Shown here piece after piece: positions 41,143-50,130 of a stretch of 64,000 nucleotides of DNA. Numbering within the stretch: position 1 is the stretch's first letter; each line of letters opens with the position of its first letter. Below the pieces are notes generated by a model that did not search any database, was not told the DNA's origin, and saw nothing but the letters and a program-made list of their open reading frames with translations. The position numbers and the translations under genes are program-made. Origin of the DNA: Planctomonas sp. JC2975. Lineage in GTDB: Bacteria; Actinomycetota; Actinomycetes; Actinomycetales; Microbacteriaceae. The stretch is from the NCBI RefSeq assembly GCF_012985205.1, contig NZ_JABEKS010000003.1:124001-188000 (forward strand). Direction: 5' to 3'.

Positions 41143-43797
41143 TCAGCTCGCCGAGCCCAGGCAGGTGCGCGCCGACGGAGCTGCCGCTGGTAGCGCCGTC
41201 TGACCGGCGGGCAACGCCCCGTTCACCGCGTAGTACGCCAGGTCGGTCGCGCGCTGCTGCGTGTTCGCCGCCACCGATGCCGCGCCGTTCATGAACAGAT
41301 CCGCTCCCGGCAGCACGTTCAGCGCGCGGGTCACATAGTCGAACGGCGTGCTGCCCGGGTCGACGGCGGAGGGGTTCGCCCATCCGCACGTGTTGTACTC
41401 GAGCGCGTTCAAGGCCGCCTGACCGACCGCGATCACGAAGTGGTCGCCCGACAGCGTCGCCGCCCACGCCACCTGGTACGACGTCGTCACCTGACTCGAC
41501 GACAGCCCGGCAGATGCTGCGGCCGCCTGCGCAGCCGGCAGGTCGCCCGCTCCGGCCGAGTACAGCAGCACCCGGTCGGCGAACGCGGCTGGACTCGACG
41601 GCAACGCCTGGGTCGCCCAAGGTCCGCTCGGCGCCGCCGTGTCACCTGTGGTGTCCATCGCGGGCCCGGATGCCGTGTCCAGGTACACCTGCAGCGGCTG
41701 GTGGGCGATCGGCTCGGCCGCGATGCCGGTCACCGCTGTCGCCGTGCCGGGCAACGCGGCGGTCTGCCACCCGGACCCGTCGTTGTACGCCACGGCCGGG
41801 GATCCGTTCGCGCTCAGGTACGCGACGACGGATCCGAGCCGGTGCGCCGGACCATCCTGGAGCGTTCCTGGCGGGTTCGGGAAGTCACCGAGCGGGCCGG
41901 ACACCGCGCTCGGCAGCTCGTACGTCGACGCGGCGATGGCGCCGGCCGCAGGGCTTCCGGGCAGGGTGGTCGTGGTCCAGGCACCGCGCGACTTCCGGGT
42001 GAGCTGCACGAGCGCCGGATCGCCAGAGCGGCCCGCACCCACGGCACCGTTGACGACCACGCTGGCGACGCCGTCGGGTGTGGTGAGCGCCGAGAGTGTT
42101 GCCTGCTTCGACACGCGCGCCGGCGAAGGAACGGCCGCCCAGTCGTGGCTTGCCTGCGAGATGGTCGTCAGCTTGCCGTTGTGCCCGATCGCGTACACGA
42201 TCGGTCCGTCTGCCGTCTCGCTCAGCGCCAGGGGTGCCGGCTGCACGGCGAAGTCCGTCAACGTCCTGGTCGACCAGGTGCCGGAGGATTCGCTCGTCTC
42301 ATTCAGCAGACCGTTCGCGTCCACGAAGAACACGGCGGGGCCGGATGCCGTGTATGCCGCCACGACGTCGGCTCCCGTCGCGGGCGTGCCCGGCAGATCG
42401 TTGCTCACCCATCCGCTCGAGCCGAGGTAGCTCTCTGCGAGAGAACCATCCGATGCGCGGAAGTACGCGTGCGGCGTCGTCGCAGAATTCACCTCGGGGT
42501 CGATGTACGCGAGCGCGGCGATCGCACCGCTGGGTGCCGGCGTGCCCGCCGCCGCCAGCTGGAGCCAGCTGGCGCCGTCCCACACGTCGGCTGCGAGGCT
42601 TCCGGATCCGCTCGCCCGCACGAAGCGGTAGTACGACACCGGATAGCTCGAGTACCACGTCTCCGTCGACGGCACAGCCGCGACGGAAGCGGATGCGCCA
42701 ACGACGTTCACATTCTTGGTGACGGTCGTGATGGTCCCGAAGCTCGAGGTCGCCGTCACCGTGACGGTGTGCAGGCCGGGCGTCGCGAAGGTATGGGTCA
42801 CATCCGCTCCGTTGCTGTTGGTCGCGCGGCCGTCGCCGAACGTCCAGTAGTACCCGGTCATCGAGCCGCCGTTCTCACTGCCCGCCGCGTGGTACACGGC
42901 TTCGGTGCCCGTCACCGCGGTGTCGGGACCGGAGATGGATGCCTTCGGGTTCGGGTGCTGCGCGGCCGTCGGCGGCGACACCAGCGCCCACACCTCTCCG
43001 GCGCTCCACGTGTTGTGTGCGAACGTCGTCAGGTCGAGGTTCACATCGTGCTCGACCTTCACGTTCGTCGACGATGAGAAGTCGCCGTTGACCATGTCGA
43101 CCGTTCCGTCGTCGTGCACCGCCACGATGATGCCGACGTGATCCGCGTATCGTGCAGCACTGATCGCACCGGCGTGGAAGAACACGACGGCATCGCCCAC
43201 GACCGGGGTGCCGGAGTCCGCAACGGGCGTCTGCCCGTCATCCACGGCCCACTGCACGAAGCTCGATGCCGCTGCGTTGATCGTGTTCATGTCTTGCGTG
43301 ATGCCGGCCTGCTGCCACACCCACTTCACGAAGTCGGCGCACCAGTTCTCGTTCGAGTTCCGCACGTTGAACGTGGAGTCGTAGCCGCAGCCGTCGGAGT
43401 TCGCGGAGAATCCCGCGACCTCGGTCGTGTACGGGTTGCAGTTGAGACCGCCGAAGCCCGTCACGACAGGGTTGTCGCCATTGCCCACCTGACTGAGCGC
43501 GATCTTCGCGATCGAAGCTCCGAGTGCGTTGACGCCTGCGGTGCTCGCGGAGTCGCTGGACGTCTTCGCCTGATCCGTCGGTGCCGGCGCCGCGGTCCCC
43601 GGTGCGCTGGTGGGAGCAGCAGCGCTCGTGGAGGTTCCGGACGCATCCGGCGATCCCGCTTCCGCGAACGCCGGCTGGGCGAGCGCGAACGTGGCGATCA
43701 ATGCAGCAGGCAATGCCAGGGCCACCCATCTCCGCCTGGTCGGCGGCGGCGCATCATCTGATCGAGCTTTCGAGTATGGGCGACGTGATCGTGCCAT
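41143..43797 (-). CDS. Secreted CHAP-domain cell-wall hydrolase with PKD domain and long C-terminal region
   Basis: An 884-residue exported protein. The signal region WVALALPAALIATFALAQPAFAEA is followed by an Ala/Thr/Ser/Pro-rich linker. A CHAP/NlpC-like amidase domain at about residues 85-270 has the catalytic Cys in NENWCADFVKWVWQQAG and the His in YADHVGIIVAVHDDG. A PKD domain follows (YYWTFGDGRATN, then THTFATPGLHTVTVTA). The last ~500 residues are repeated beta-rich Ser/Thr/Gly sequence resembling a propeller of W-x(n)-G repeats (WDGASWLQLAAAGTP; SGTWSTRTLTD). ATG 43797 has AAAGGAG upstream. It closes an operon with the serine hydrolase and MurR/RpiR genes. Confidence 0.82.
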   Translation of the reverse strand: MARSRRPYSKARSDDAPPPTRRRWVALALPAALIATFALAQPAFAEAGSPDASGTSTSAAAPTSAPGTAAPAPTDQAKTSSDSASTAGVNALGASIAKIALSQVGNGDNPVVTGFGGLNCNPYTTEVAGFSANSDGCGYDSTFNVRNSNENWCADFVKWVWQQAGITQDMNTINAAASSFVQWAVDDGQTPVADSGTPVVGDAVVFFHAGAISAARYADHVGIIVAVHDDGTVDMVNGDFSSSTNVKVEHDVNLDLTTFAHNTWSAGEVWALVSPPTAAQHPNPKASISGPDTAVTGTEAVYHAAGSENGGSMTGYYWTFGDGRATNSNGADVTHTFATPGLHTVTVTATSSFGTITTVTKNVNVVGASASVAAVPSTETWYSSYPVSYYRFVRASGSGSLAADVWDGASWLQLAAAGTPAPSGAIAALAYIDPEVNSATTPHAYFRASDGSLAESYLGSSGWVSNDLPGTPATGADVVAAYTASGPAVFFVDANGLLNETSESSGTWSTRTLTDFAVQPAPLALSETADGPIVYAIGHNGKLTTISQASHDWAAVPSPARVSKQATLSALTTPDGVASVVVNGAVGAGRSGDPALVQLTRKSRGAWTTTTLPGSPAAGAIAASTYELPSAVSGPLGDFPNPPGTLQDGPAHRLGSVVAYLSANGSPAVAYNDGSGWQTAALPGTATAVTGIAAEPIAHQPLQVYLDTASGPAMDTTGDTAAPSGPWATQALPSSPAAFADRVLLYSAGAGDLPAAQAAAASAGLSSSQVTTSYQVAWAATLSGDHFVIAVGQAALNALEYNTCGWANPSAVDPGSTPFDYVTRALNVLPGADLFMNGAASVAANTQQRATDLAYYAVNGALPAGQTALPAAAPSARTCLGSAS

Positions 43798-43862
43798 CTG
43801 ATTTATCTCCTTTGATGTGTCCGGTCGGTATGGGACCGGAACGACAGCGTTTGGCCGCTTCC

Positions 43863-44696
43863 TCATCCACCGAGAAGCGCAGCAGCCACTCCTCTGATGG
43901 CTTCGCGTCCCTGCTCGGGCTTGAAACCGCGGGTGCAGACGGCGAGGTAACGACGCGATGCGGGTTGCCCGACGAACGCGACATCGTGTTCGATGCCCGG
44001 AACGTCACCCGACTTCGACCCCCACGGCGTCCCTGATACCACGACGGAACCGATCCGCGGATGCTCCTGCGCCTCCAGCACGTCGCGCATCCACGCAGAG
44101 TTCGTCCTCGTGGTCAGTGCGCCGCTCAGTATGCCGCGCATCACGGCGACCAGGTCTGCCGCGGTGGTCTCGTTGGTCAGTCCGGCACGTACCGCGCACG
44201 GATCTCCGATCCGGCGTTCCATGCGTGTGTTCGGAGCACGGCAGAGGCGGAATGCCTCTGCGATCGGGGCCGGGCCCAGGCGATCGAACAAGACGTTCGT
44301 CGCCTCGTTGGACGATCGGTCGATCATCATCGCCACGAGTTCGCGAATGGTCGCGGACGAACCATCGGCGGGGAACTGCGGATCCGTGTCATCGGGATCC
44401 AGCCGGAACTCCTCGATGGTTCCTTCTGCACTTTCACACTCGAAGACTCGCCTGCATTGCAGCGCATCGTCGAGGCGCAGCGCGCCGCGCTCAGCGAAAA
44501 TGGCTGCGGCGAGCATCACGCCGAGCTTGACGGTGGATGCCGCGTAGAAGACGGTGTGCGCGTGACGGGATACCAGCATCCTCCCGCGCTCGTCGCACAT
44601 CGCGTACGCGATCAAGGGCGCGCTCGCGCTCGCCGTCGAGACGATCGGATCGCCGGAGTGCAGGTGCTCACCTGCCCGGCCCGCGCCCGCCGTCAC
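43863..44696 (-). CDS. Class A beta-lactamase-fold serine hydrolase, apparently cytoplasmic
   Basis: A 277-residue protein with the three active-site elements of the class A fold: Ser54-x-x-Lys57 in YAASTVKLG, Ser-Ser-Asn (128-130) in DRSSNEATN where most enzymes have SDN, and KSG in WGSKSGDVPG. A Glu160 in TRMERRIGD may replace the omega-loop Glu166. There is no signal peptide, and the N-terminus is hydrophilic, so unlike true beta-lactamases it appears to stay in the cytoplasm. GTG 44696 overlaps the MurR/RpiR stop by GTGA. A peptidase or esterase acting on recycled muropeptides is my inference; antibiotic hydrolysis is less likely. Confidence 0.75.
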   Translation of the reverse strand: MTAGAGRAGEHLHSGDPIVSTASASAPLIAYAMCDERGRMLVSRHAHTVFYAASTVKLGVMLAAAIFAERGALRLDDALQCRRVFECESAEGTIEEFRLDPDDTDPQFPADGSSATIRELVAMMIDRSSNEATNVLFDRLGPAPIAEAFRLCRAPNTRMERRIGDPCAVRAGLTNETTAADLVAVMRGILSGALTTRTNSAWMRDVLEAQEHPRIGSVVVSGTPWGSKSGDVPGIEHDVAFVGQPASRRYLAVCTRGFKPEQGREAIRGVAAALLGG

Positions 44697-45556
44697 CTCT
44701 CCCCGCGCAGCCGCGCCAAGCTTTCGCGGCTGGTTCGGAGCGCTTCGACGCTCGATTCATAGCTGGTGCGCGCGACCCCCACGAACACGTAGTCGACGAT
44801 AGTCAGCTGGGCGATCCTGCTGGCCATCGCGCCGGAACGGAACGTCGTCTCGCGCACGGATGTGAGCAACGTCAGATCGGCATCGCGAGTCACCGGCGAC
44901 TCGGGTGCATTCGTGATCGCGACGGTGACCGCCCCTCCCGCACGTGCGACCCGAAGAAGCTCGCACACCTCTCGGGTCTGGCCGCTGTGCGAGAAGCCGA
45001 TCACGACATCGTCTGCTCCGAGGAGTGACGCAGAGCTGATCGCGTCGTGGGCGTCGGTGAACCCCAGAGCCACGCGACCCACGCGCAGCAACTTCTCTCG
45101 CAGGTCTCGCGCACCCATGTTGCTGGCCGCCACCCCGAATGCCAACGTCCGTTGTGCGCCGGCAACGGCGTCGATGACACGTTGAAGCGTGTCGAGGTCG
45201 AGGCTGGCCGCCGTTTCGCGGATGCCGAACAACTCGGATCCGCTGATCTTGGCTACGGTCTCGGCGAGGCTATCCGTCGGGGCGATGTCGGATCCGTAAC
45301 TGCTGTCGGCCCCGAGCTGAGCGGTCTCCGCCGCGAGTTCGGCCGCCATCTGCAGCTTGAGCGCCGCATAGCCGGCGAATCCCAGAGTCCTCGCGAACCG
45401 CACGATCGTGGCCTCGGACGTCTGGCACAGCTTCGCCAATTCGGTGATGGTCAGCTCGAGCACGACTTGCGGCCTGGCGACCACGATCTCCGAAATCCGC
45501 TTCATCGACGGGGGATACCGTTCGGTGAGTGCTTGCATGCTCGACTGGATGCTCAC
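44693..45556 (-). CDS. MurR/RpiR-family transcriptional regulator (SIS domain)
   Basis: A 287-residue regulator. The N-terminal HTH_6 domain spans residues ~15-75 (VVLELTITELAKLCQTSEATIVRFARTLGFAGYAALK). The C-terminal sugar-isomerase SIS domain (~115-260) has FGVAASNMGARDLREKLLRVG and VIGFSHSGQTREVCELL, the phosphosugar-binding Ser/Thr loops. Such regulators respond to N-acetylmuramic acid 6-phosphate or other phosphosugars. GTG 45556 is the start of the conserved domain, but no clear Shine-Dalgarno is visible and a strong hairpin (45563-45580) sits just before it. First gene of the serine-hydrolase/CHAP operon. Confidence 0.85.
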   Translation of the reverse strand: MSIQSSMQALTERYPPSMKRISEIVVARPQVVLELTITELAKLCQTSEATIVRFARTLGFAGYAALKLQMAAELAAETAQLGADSSYGSDIAPTDSLAETVAKISGSELFGIRETAASLDLDTLQRVIDAVAGAQRTLAFGVAASNMGARDLREKLLRVGRVALGFTDAHDAISSASLLGADDVVIGFSHSGQTREVCELLRVARAGGAVTVAITNAPESPVTRDADLTLLTSVRETTFRSGAMASRIAQLTIVDYVFVGVARTSYESSVEALRTSRESLARLRGER

Positions 45557-45562
45557 GCGAGA

Positions 45563-45600
45563 GTCCGTCCCGGGACGGACGAGGGCTCACCGGCGAGCCC
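45563..45600. promoter_or_regulatory. Tandem hairpins in the MurR/RpiR leader
   Basis: A perfect 18-bp palindrome (45563-45580; half GTCCGTCCC) lies 7 bp before the GTG start. Beside it, GGGCTC (45583-45588) pairs with GAGCCC (45595-45600). Further upstream, TATAGC on the minus strand (near 45650) could be the -10. The structures would mask the ribosome-binding region, so they may tune translation of this regulator. Confidence 0.5.
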
Positions 45601-45757
45601 CACGCGAATGGCAATGGTTTTCAGAAATCGCCTCATTGGTGGAGATGCTATACATCCACGGCGCCGGAGTCGACCCTCTCCATACCGGATTTCAGTCGCC
45701 GTTGGAGCGCCAAGGCTCGGCGGCATTGGGCGGTCGCGGGCTGCGATCAGAGTCGAG

Positions 45758-46189
45758 TCACGACAGCGGGCGCCAGTCGTCCGGCCCGAGCGCATGCCCC
45801 GCCCCCGCACCCTTCAGCCGCGGCAGGAAGTGCGCCCAGCCGGCGCGATGTCCCGGGACCCTGGCATCCGGAAGTCCGGTGTGCGTGAGATCGACACGGG
45901 TGCCGCCCGAGACGGCCGTGAGCTCGAAGCTCACCAGGGATGCTCCGGGCGGCAGATCCTCGCTGCCCGCTATCCCCCACGACACGACAACGCGGTTGGG
46001 GCGGTCCACCTCGAGGTACTCGCCGCGGATCGGGAAGCCGGCGATGTCGACGCGGAAGCGCCCTCCGCGATGCGGCTCCAGCGTCGCGAACTCGCCCATC
46101 CAGGCGGTCATGCCGTCGGCGGTCACGAGGTAGTCGAACACGGTGTCCGGCTCGGCCTCGATGTCGATGGAGGCGTGGAAGTCAGGCAT
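45758..46189 (-). CDS. SRPBCC/AHSA1-family protein
   Basis: A 143-residue START-like fold: MPDFHASIDIEAEPDTVFDYLVTADGMTAWMG at the N-terminus, GGRFRVDIAGFPIRGEYLEVDRPNRVVVSWG in the middle, SFELTAVSGGTRVDLTHTGLP near the end. AHSA1 proteins often sit next to ArsR regulators, as here; their ligand is a hydrophobic molecule of unknown identity. ATG 46189 lies 8 bp inside the ArsR gene's 3' end (stop 46182-46184), showing translational coupling. The gene is small, complete and unremarkable otherwise. Confidence 0.85.
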   Translation of the reverse strand: MPDFHASIDIEAEPDTVFDYLVTADGMTAWMGEFATLEPHRGGRFRVDIAGFPIRGEYLEVDRPNRVVVSWGIAGSEDLPPGASLVSFELTAVSGGTRVDLTHTGLPDARVPGHRAGWAHFLPRLKGAGAGHALGPDDWRPLS

Positions 46190-46571
46190 TCGAATGCCTG
46201 CCCGAGTTCGAGTCGCCCTCGGGCATCTCGACGGCGACCGTGCCGCGCGCACCGGCCTCGACGGCGGCCTTCAGGCGTCCGAGCTGCGACGGCCAGAATC
46301 CGTCGAGGTACTCCCGAACCGCGGCCAGGCCGTCGGTGCGAACGGCGAACAGGTGCCGCGTGCCGTCGCGTGTCTCGTCGACGAGTTCAGCCTCGCGCAG
46401 CACGCGCAGATGGTGCGAGATCACCTGCTGCGAGAGTGAGAGCGCTCCGGCGATGTCGCCTACGGCGCGCGGCTCATCCCGAACCGCGGTCAGGATGGCG
46501 CGGCGGTTGCCGTCAGCGAGGGCGCGAAGCCCGCGGTCGATCGCCGCAGCGCTCGATGTGCCCTCACTCAC
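46182..46571 (-). CDS. ArsR-family regulator paired with SRPBCC
   Basis: A 129-residue winged-helix regulator: IDRGLRALADGNRRAILTAVRDEPRAVGDIAGALSLSQQVISHHLRVLREAELVDETRDGTRHLFAV is the whole DNA-binding domain. A C-terminal LAAVREYLDGFWPSQLGRLKAAVE helix is typical of the ArsR-SRPBCC pairs. No metal-binding Cys motif is present. GTG 46571 is preferred, with GGGAG upstream; an earlier ATG at 46604 with AAGGGTG is an alternative. Its 3' end overlaps the SRPBCC gene by 8 bp. It is divergent from the SnoaL-like gene. Confidence 0.83.
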   Translation of the reverse strand: MSEGTSSAAAIDRGLRALADGNRRAILTAVRDEPRAVGDIAGALSLSQQVISHHLRVLREAELVDETRDGTRHLFAVRTDGLAAVREYLDGFWPSQLGRLKAAVEAGARGTVAVEMPEGDSNSGRHSNA

Positions 46572-46653
46572 GTGCGCTCCCTCGGTCGTGGACGACTCTA
46601 TCATCCACAATTGCACCCTTGTACTCATGGACATTTGTATTTAGAGTGCGGAT

Positions 46654-47040
46654 ATGGACACCACATCCCCCGCGGGCGTCGCCCGCGCCTACATCGAAGC
46701 GGTCGGAGCCCACGACCTCGACGCCGTCGAGGCGCTGCTCGCCGAATCCCTCGAGGCGAGGGTCGGAACCGGTTCGTCGGACAAGGCGCAGTGGCTGGCC
46801 GCGCTCGGTCGCCTGCTGCCCGCACTGGAACGCAACGACATCCGCGACGTCTACGAGAACGGCGACCACGCCTGCGTCGTCTACGACTTCGTCACCAGCA
46901 CTCCGGCCGGCGCAGTCGTCTGCGTCGAGAACCTGCGCATCGCCGACGGACGGATCACCGACATCGAGCTCATCTTCGACAAGGTCGCCTTCGCGCCCGT
47001 GAACGAGGCGCTGCGCGCCGGGATCGCCGCATCCGCCTGA
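46654..47040 (+). CDS. SnoaL-like nuclear-transport-factor-fold protein
   Basis: A 128-residue single-domain protein of the NTF2/SnoaL superfamily: VARAYIEAVGAHDLDAVEALLAESLEARVGT opening helix pair, then ACVVYDFVTSTPAGAVVCVENLRIADGRITDIELIFD with the typical beta-sheet and RI(A/T)DG-x-I turn. The family includes polyketide cyclases, isomerases and proteins with no known activity, so no function is assigned. ATG 46654 begins at the domain start. It is divergent from the ArsR gene and ends directly before a strong hairpin. Confidence 0.78.
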   Translation: MDTTSPAGVARAYIEAVGAHDLDAVEALLAESLEARVGTGSSDKAQWLAALGRLLPALERNDIRDVYENGDHACVVYDFVTSTPAGAVVCVENLRIADGRITDIELIFDKVAFAPVNEALRAGIAASA

Positions 47041-47049
47041 GTCGTCGGT

Positions 47050-47078
47050 GCCCGCCGGTCGGGCACCGACCGGCGGGC
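47050..47078. terminator. Perfect 13-bp hairpin between the SnoaL-like gene and gabD
   Basis: A 13-bp GC stem (arm GCCCGCCGGTCGG, 47050-47062, with its complement 47066-47078) and a 3-nt GCA loop. It starts 10 bp after the SnoaL stop at a convergent junction. Among the most stable hairpins in the window; a bidirectional terminator is likely. Confidence 0.7.
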
Positions 47079-47142
47079 GAGCTCACCGAGACCGGCTCCG
47101 CCGCCGACCGGCGAGAGCCCACGCACGGCGACGGTGCGTCGG

Positions 47143-48624
47143 CTACGCGAACGGATCCGGCGTCAGCGTGTACTTCGTGGAGAGGTACTCGTGGATCCCC
47201 TCGAATCCGCCCTCGCGCCCCAGGCCTGACTGCTTCACGCCGCCGAACGGTGCCGCGGCGTTCGACACGACGCCAACGTTGAGGCCCATCATGCCGGTCT
47301 GCAGGGACTCGATCATCCGCTGGCCGCGGGCGAGATCCTTCGTGAACACGTAGCTCACGAGGCCGTACTCGGTGTCGTTGGCGATGCGCACGGCATCCGC
47401 TTCGTCGTGGAACGGCACGATGGCCACGACCGGGCCGAAGATCTCCTCGCGGAGAATGTCGCTGCCTGCCACGACATCCGTCACGACCGTCGGCTCGAAG
47501 AACGTGCCGACGCCGTCGATTGCCGAGCCGCCGACGCGCAGCGTCGCGCCGCGTCCCACGGCGTCCGTCACCAGAGCGGATGCCTTCGCCACGGCCCTGT
47601 CGTCGATGAGCGGTCCGATCGTGACGCCGTCGTCGGTGCCGCGGCCCACCTTCAGCCCCCGCACGCGCTCCGTCACCTTCGCGGCGAACTCCTCGGCGAC
47701 CGCCTCGTGCACGATGAACCGGTTGGCCGCCGTGCACGCTTCGCCGATGTTGCGGAACTTGGCGAGCATCGCGCCGTCGACCGCCTTGTCGAGGTCGGCG
47801 TCGTCGAAGACGACGAACGGAGCGTTGCCGCCGAGCTCCATCGAGGTGCGCAACACACCCTGCGATGCCTGCTGCAGAAGCTTCTGCCCGACCGGGGTCG
47901 ACCCGGTGAACGAGAGCTTGCGGAGCCGCGGATCCGCGATGATCGGCTCGGACACCGCGCCCGACGTGGTGGTCGTGATCACGTTGAGCACACCGCCGGG
48001 GAGGCCTGCATCCGTCATGAGTTTCGCGAAGTACAGAGTGGTCAACGGCGTGAGCTCGGCCGGCTTGACGACGACGGTGCATCCGGCGGCGAGCGCAGGC
48101 GCGATCTTGCGGGTCGCCATCGCCAGAGGGAAGTTCCACGGCGTGATCAGGTAGCAGGGCCCGACGGGGTGTTGCGTGACGATCATGCGCCCCGTGCCTT
48201 CGGGGTTGACGCCGTAGCGTCCGGTGATGCGCACGGCCTCCTCGCTGAACCAGCGCAGGAACTCGCCGCCGTACGTCACCTCACCGCGCGCTTCGGCAAC
48301 GGGCTTGCCCATCTCCAGCGTCATCAGCAGCGCGAAGTCGTCGGCGCGCTCCTGCAGCAGATCGAACGCACGGCGCAGGATCTCACCGCGCTTTCGCGGA
48401 GCGGTGGCCGCCCACGAATCCGCAGCGTCGACGGCGGCATCGAGTGCGCGGATACCGTCGGCCGGCGACGCATCCGCGATGGTCTTCAGCACCCTCCCTG
48501 TCGATGGGTCGAGCACGTCGAGCGCACTCGGGCGTTCCCCTGGCGCCCACTCACCGCCGATGTACAGCCCGTCGGGTACGTCGGCCAGCAGTTCCGCCTC
48601 GGTCAGCTTTCTGTTCTCAGGCAT
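47143..48624 (-). CDS. gabD: Succinate-semialdehyde dehydrogenase
   Basis: A 493-residue aldehyde dehydrogenase oxidising succinic semialdehyde to succinate with NAD(P)+. TPWNFPLAMATRKIAPALAAGCTVVVKPAE is the cofactor-binding segment. The catalytic Glu lies in MELGGNAPFVVFDDADL and the catalytic Cys in FRNIGEACTAANRFIVH. It ends YLSTKYTLTPDPFA. The length is standard. ATG 48624 overlaps the gabT stop by 8 bp, giving an obvious gabT-gabD unit. This arrangement supports the GABA shunt assignment over a generic aldehyde dehydrogenase. Confidence 0.9.
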   Translation of the reverse strand: MPENRKLTEAELLADVPDGLYIGGEWAPGERPSALDVLDPSTGRVLKTIADASPADGIRALDAAVDAADSWAATAPRKRGEILRRAFDLLQERADDFALLMTLEMGKPVAEARGEVTYGGEFLRWFSEEAVRITGRYGVNPEGTGRMIVTQHPVGPCYLITPWNFPLAMATRKIAPALAAGCTVVVKPAELTPLTTLYFAKLMTDAGLPGGVLNVITTTTSGAVSEPIIADPRLRKLSFTGSTPVGQKLLQQASQGVLRTSMELGGNAPFVVFDDADLDKAVDGAMLAKFRNIGEACTAANRFIVHEAVAEEFAAKVTERVRGLKVGRGTDDGVTIGPLIDDRAVAKASALVTDAVGRGATLRVGGSAIDGVGTFFEPTVVTDVVAGSDILREEIFGPVVAIVPFHDEADAVRIANDTEYGLVSYVFTKDLARGQRMIESLQTGMMGLNVGVVSNAAAPFGGVKQSGLGREGGFEGIHEYLSTKYTLTPDPFA

Positions 48625-50002
48625 CGGTCAGCGCCTTTCCCACGATGTCCAGTCCTTCGATCAACAGCTCATCCGAGATCGCCAGCGGCGGCAGGAAGCG
48701 GATGACGTTCCCCCACGTTCCGCACGTGAGCAGCACGACGCCCTGCGCCACCGACGCGGCCAGCACGCGGGAAGCGAGCGCGGCATCCGGTCGCCCTGCC
48801 CCTCCGTCGCCGGACGGATCGACGAGCTCCATGGCCATCATGGCCCCGCGACCGCGAACATCGCCGACCCGTGGATCGGATGCCTCGAGCGCGTTCAGTT
48901 TCTCCCGGATGATGTCGCCTAGCTGCTTCGCCCGCTCGGCGAGGTGCTCCTCCTCGTACGTCTGGATGGTCGCGAGCGCAGCCGCGCACGCGATCGGGTT
49001 GCCGCCATAGGTTCCACCAAGGCCGCCGACCTGGGACGAGTCCATGATCTCGGCGCGTCCGGTGACGGCCGAGAGGGGAAGGCCGCCTGCGATGCCCTTC
49101 GCCGTGGTCACGAGGTCGGGCACGATGCCGAACTGCTCGCTGGCGAACATGGTGCCGGTGCGGGCGAATCCGGTCTGCACCTCGTCGGCGATGAAGACGA
49201 CGCCGTTATCGTTCGCCCACTTCTGCAGCGCGGGCAGGAATCCCTCTGCCGGGACGATGAATCCGCCTTCGCCCTGGATCGGCTCGATGAGGATGGCCGC
49301 CAGGTTCTCGGCTCGCACCTGCGCCTCGATCTGGTCGATGGCCCGGCGGGCGGCATGCGCTCCGCTCAGTCCGTCTCGGTACGGATAGGACAGCGGCACC
49401 CGGTACACCTCGGGAGCGAAGGGTCCGAAGCCGTTCTTGTACGGCAGGCTCTTCGCGGTGAGCGCCATGGTGAGGTTGGTGCGGCCGTGGTAGGCGTGGT
49501 CGAAGACGACGACGGCCTGCTTCTTCGTGTAGTGGCGCGCGATCTTGACCGCGTTCTCCACGGCCTCGGCACCGGAATTGAAGAGGGCGCTGCGCTTGGC
49601 GAAGTCGCCGGGCGTGAGGCGGTTGAGGGCCTCGGCCACCTCGACGTACGAGTCGTACGGCGAGATCGTGAAGCACGTGTGCGTGAACTGCGCGACCTGG
49701 CGCTGCACGGCTTCGACGACGCGCGGCGCCGAGTTGCCGACCCCGGTGACGGCGATGCCGCTGCCGAGGTCGATGAGCGAGTTGCCGTCCGCATCCACGA
49801 GAACTCCGCCGCCGGCGGCGACCGTCGCGACAGGGATGCTGTGGCCGACACCCTTCGCGACCGCCTCGGCCTTGCGCGCCAGCAGTGCTCGCGACTGCGG
49901 TCCGGGGATCTCGGTCACGAGCCGCCGTTCCTGCGGCAGCTGCGGTCCTCCGGTGGGGATGGGCGCCTGCGCGGTGCCCGACGCGGTGTCGACGATGGTC
50001 AT
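48617..50002 (-). CDS. gabT: 4-aminobutyrate aminotransferase
   Basis: A 461-residue class III PLP enzyme transferring the amino group of GABA to 2-oxoglutarate. Motifs: FNSGAEAVENAVKIARHYT (phosphate cup), FDHAYHGRTNLTMALT, IEPIQGEGGFIVP, FIADEVQTGFARTG with the PLP Asp, and TTAKGIAGGLPLSAVTG with the Schiff-base Lys. ATG 50002 is preferred, since GAGAGG then has normal spacing; ATG 50005 lies too close to it. It overlaps gabD by 8 bp, confirming the pathway, and is divergent from the PucR gene with AAGTGGCCACTT in between. Confidence 0.93.
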   Translation of the reverse strand: MTIVDTASGTAQAPIPTGGPQLPQERRLVTEIPGPQSRALLARKAEAVAKGVGHSIPVATVAAGGGVLVDADGNSLIDLGSGIAVTGVGNSAPRVVEAVQRQVAQFTHTCFTISPYDSYVEVAEALNRLTPGDFAKRSALFNSGAEAVENAVKIARHYTKKQAVVVFDHAYHGRTNLTMALTAKSLPYKNGFGPFAPEVYRVPLSYPYRDGLSGAHAARRAIDQIEAQVRAENLAAILIEPIQGEGGFIVPAEGFLPALQKWANDNGVVFIADEVQTGFARTGTMFASEQFGIVPDLVTTAKGIAGGLPLSAVTGRAEIMDSSQVGGLGGTYGGNPIACAAALATIQTYEEEHLAERAKQLGDIIREKLNALEASDPRVGDVRGRGAMMAMELVDPSGDGGAGRPDAALASRVLAASVAQGVVLLTCGTWGNVIRFLPPLAISDELLIEGLDIVGKALTDA

Positions 50003-50130
50003 CATTGCCTCTCTTCGGCTGGTGCGGCTCGGCTGCCGACCACTCATCACTGAAGTGCGAACGGGCGACACCGATGATCCCGGTGTCTGAGTTCAGGCTA
50101 GGTCCGGGGCCGGATCCGCCGACTGGACAC

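Noticed and set aside
43863-44696. Antibiotic-resistance beta-lactamase
   Set aside because: The fold motifs are present, but there is no export signal and the operon is regulatory/cell-wall in nature. A resistance claim is not supported.
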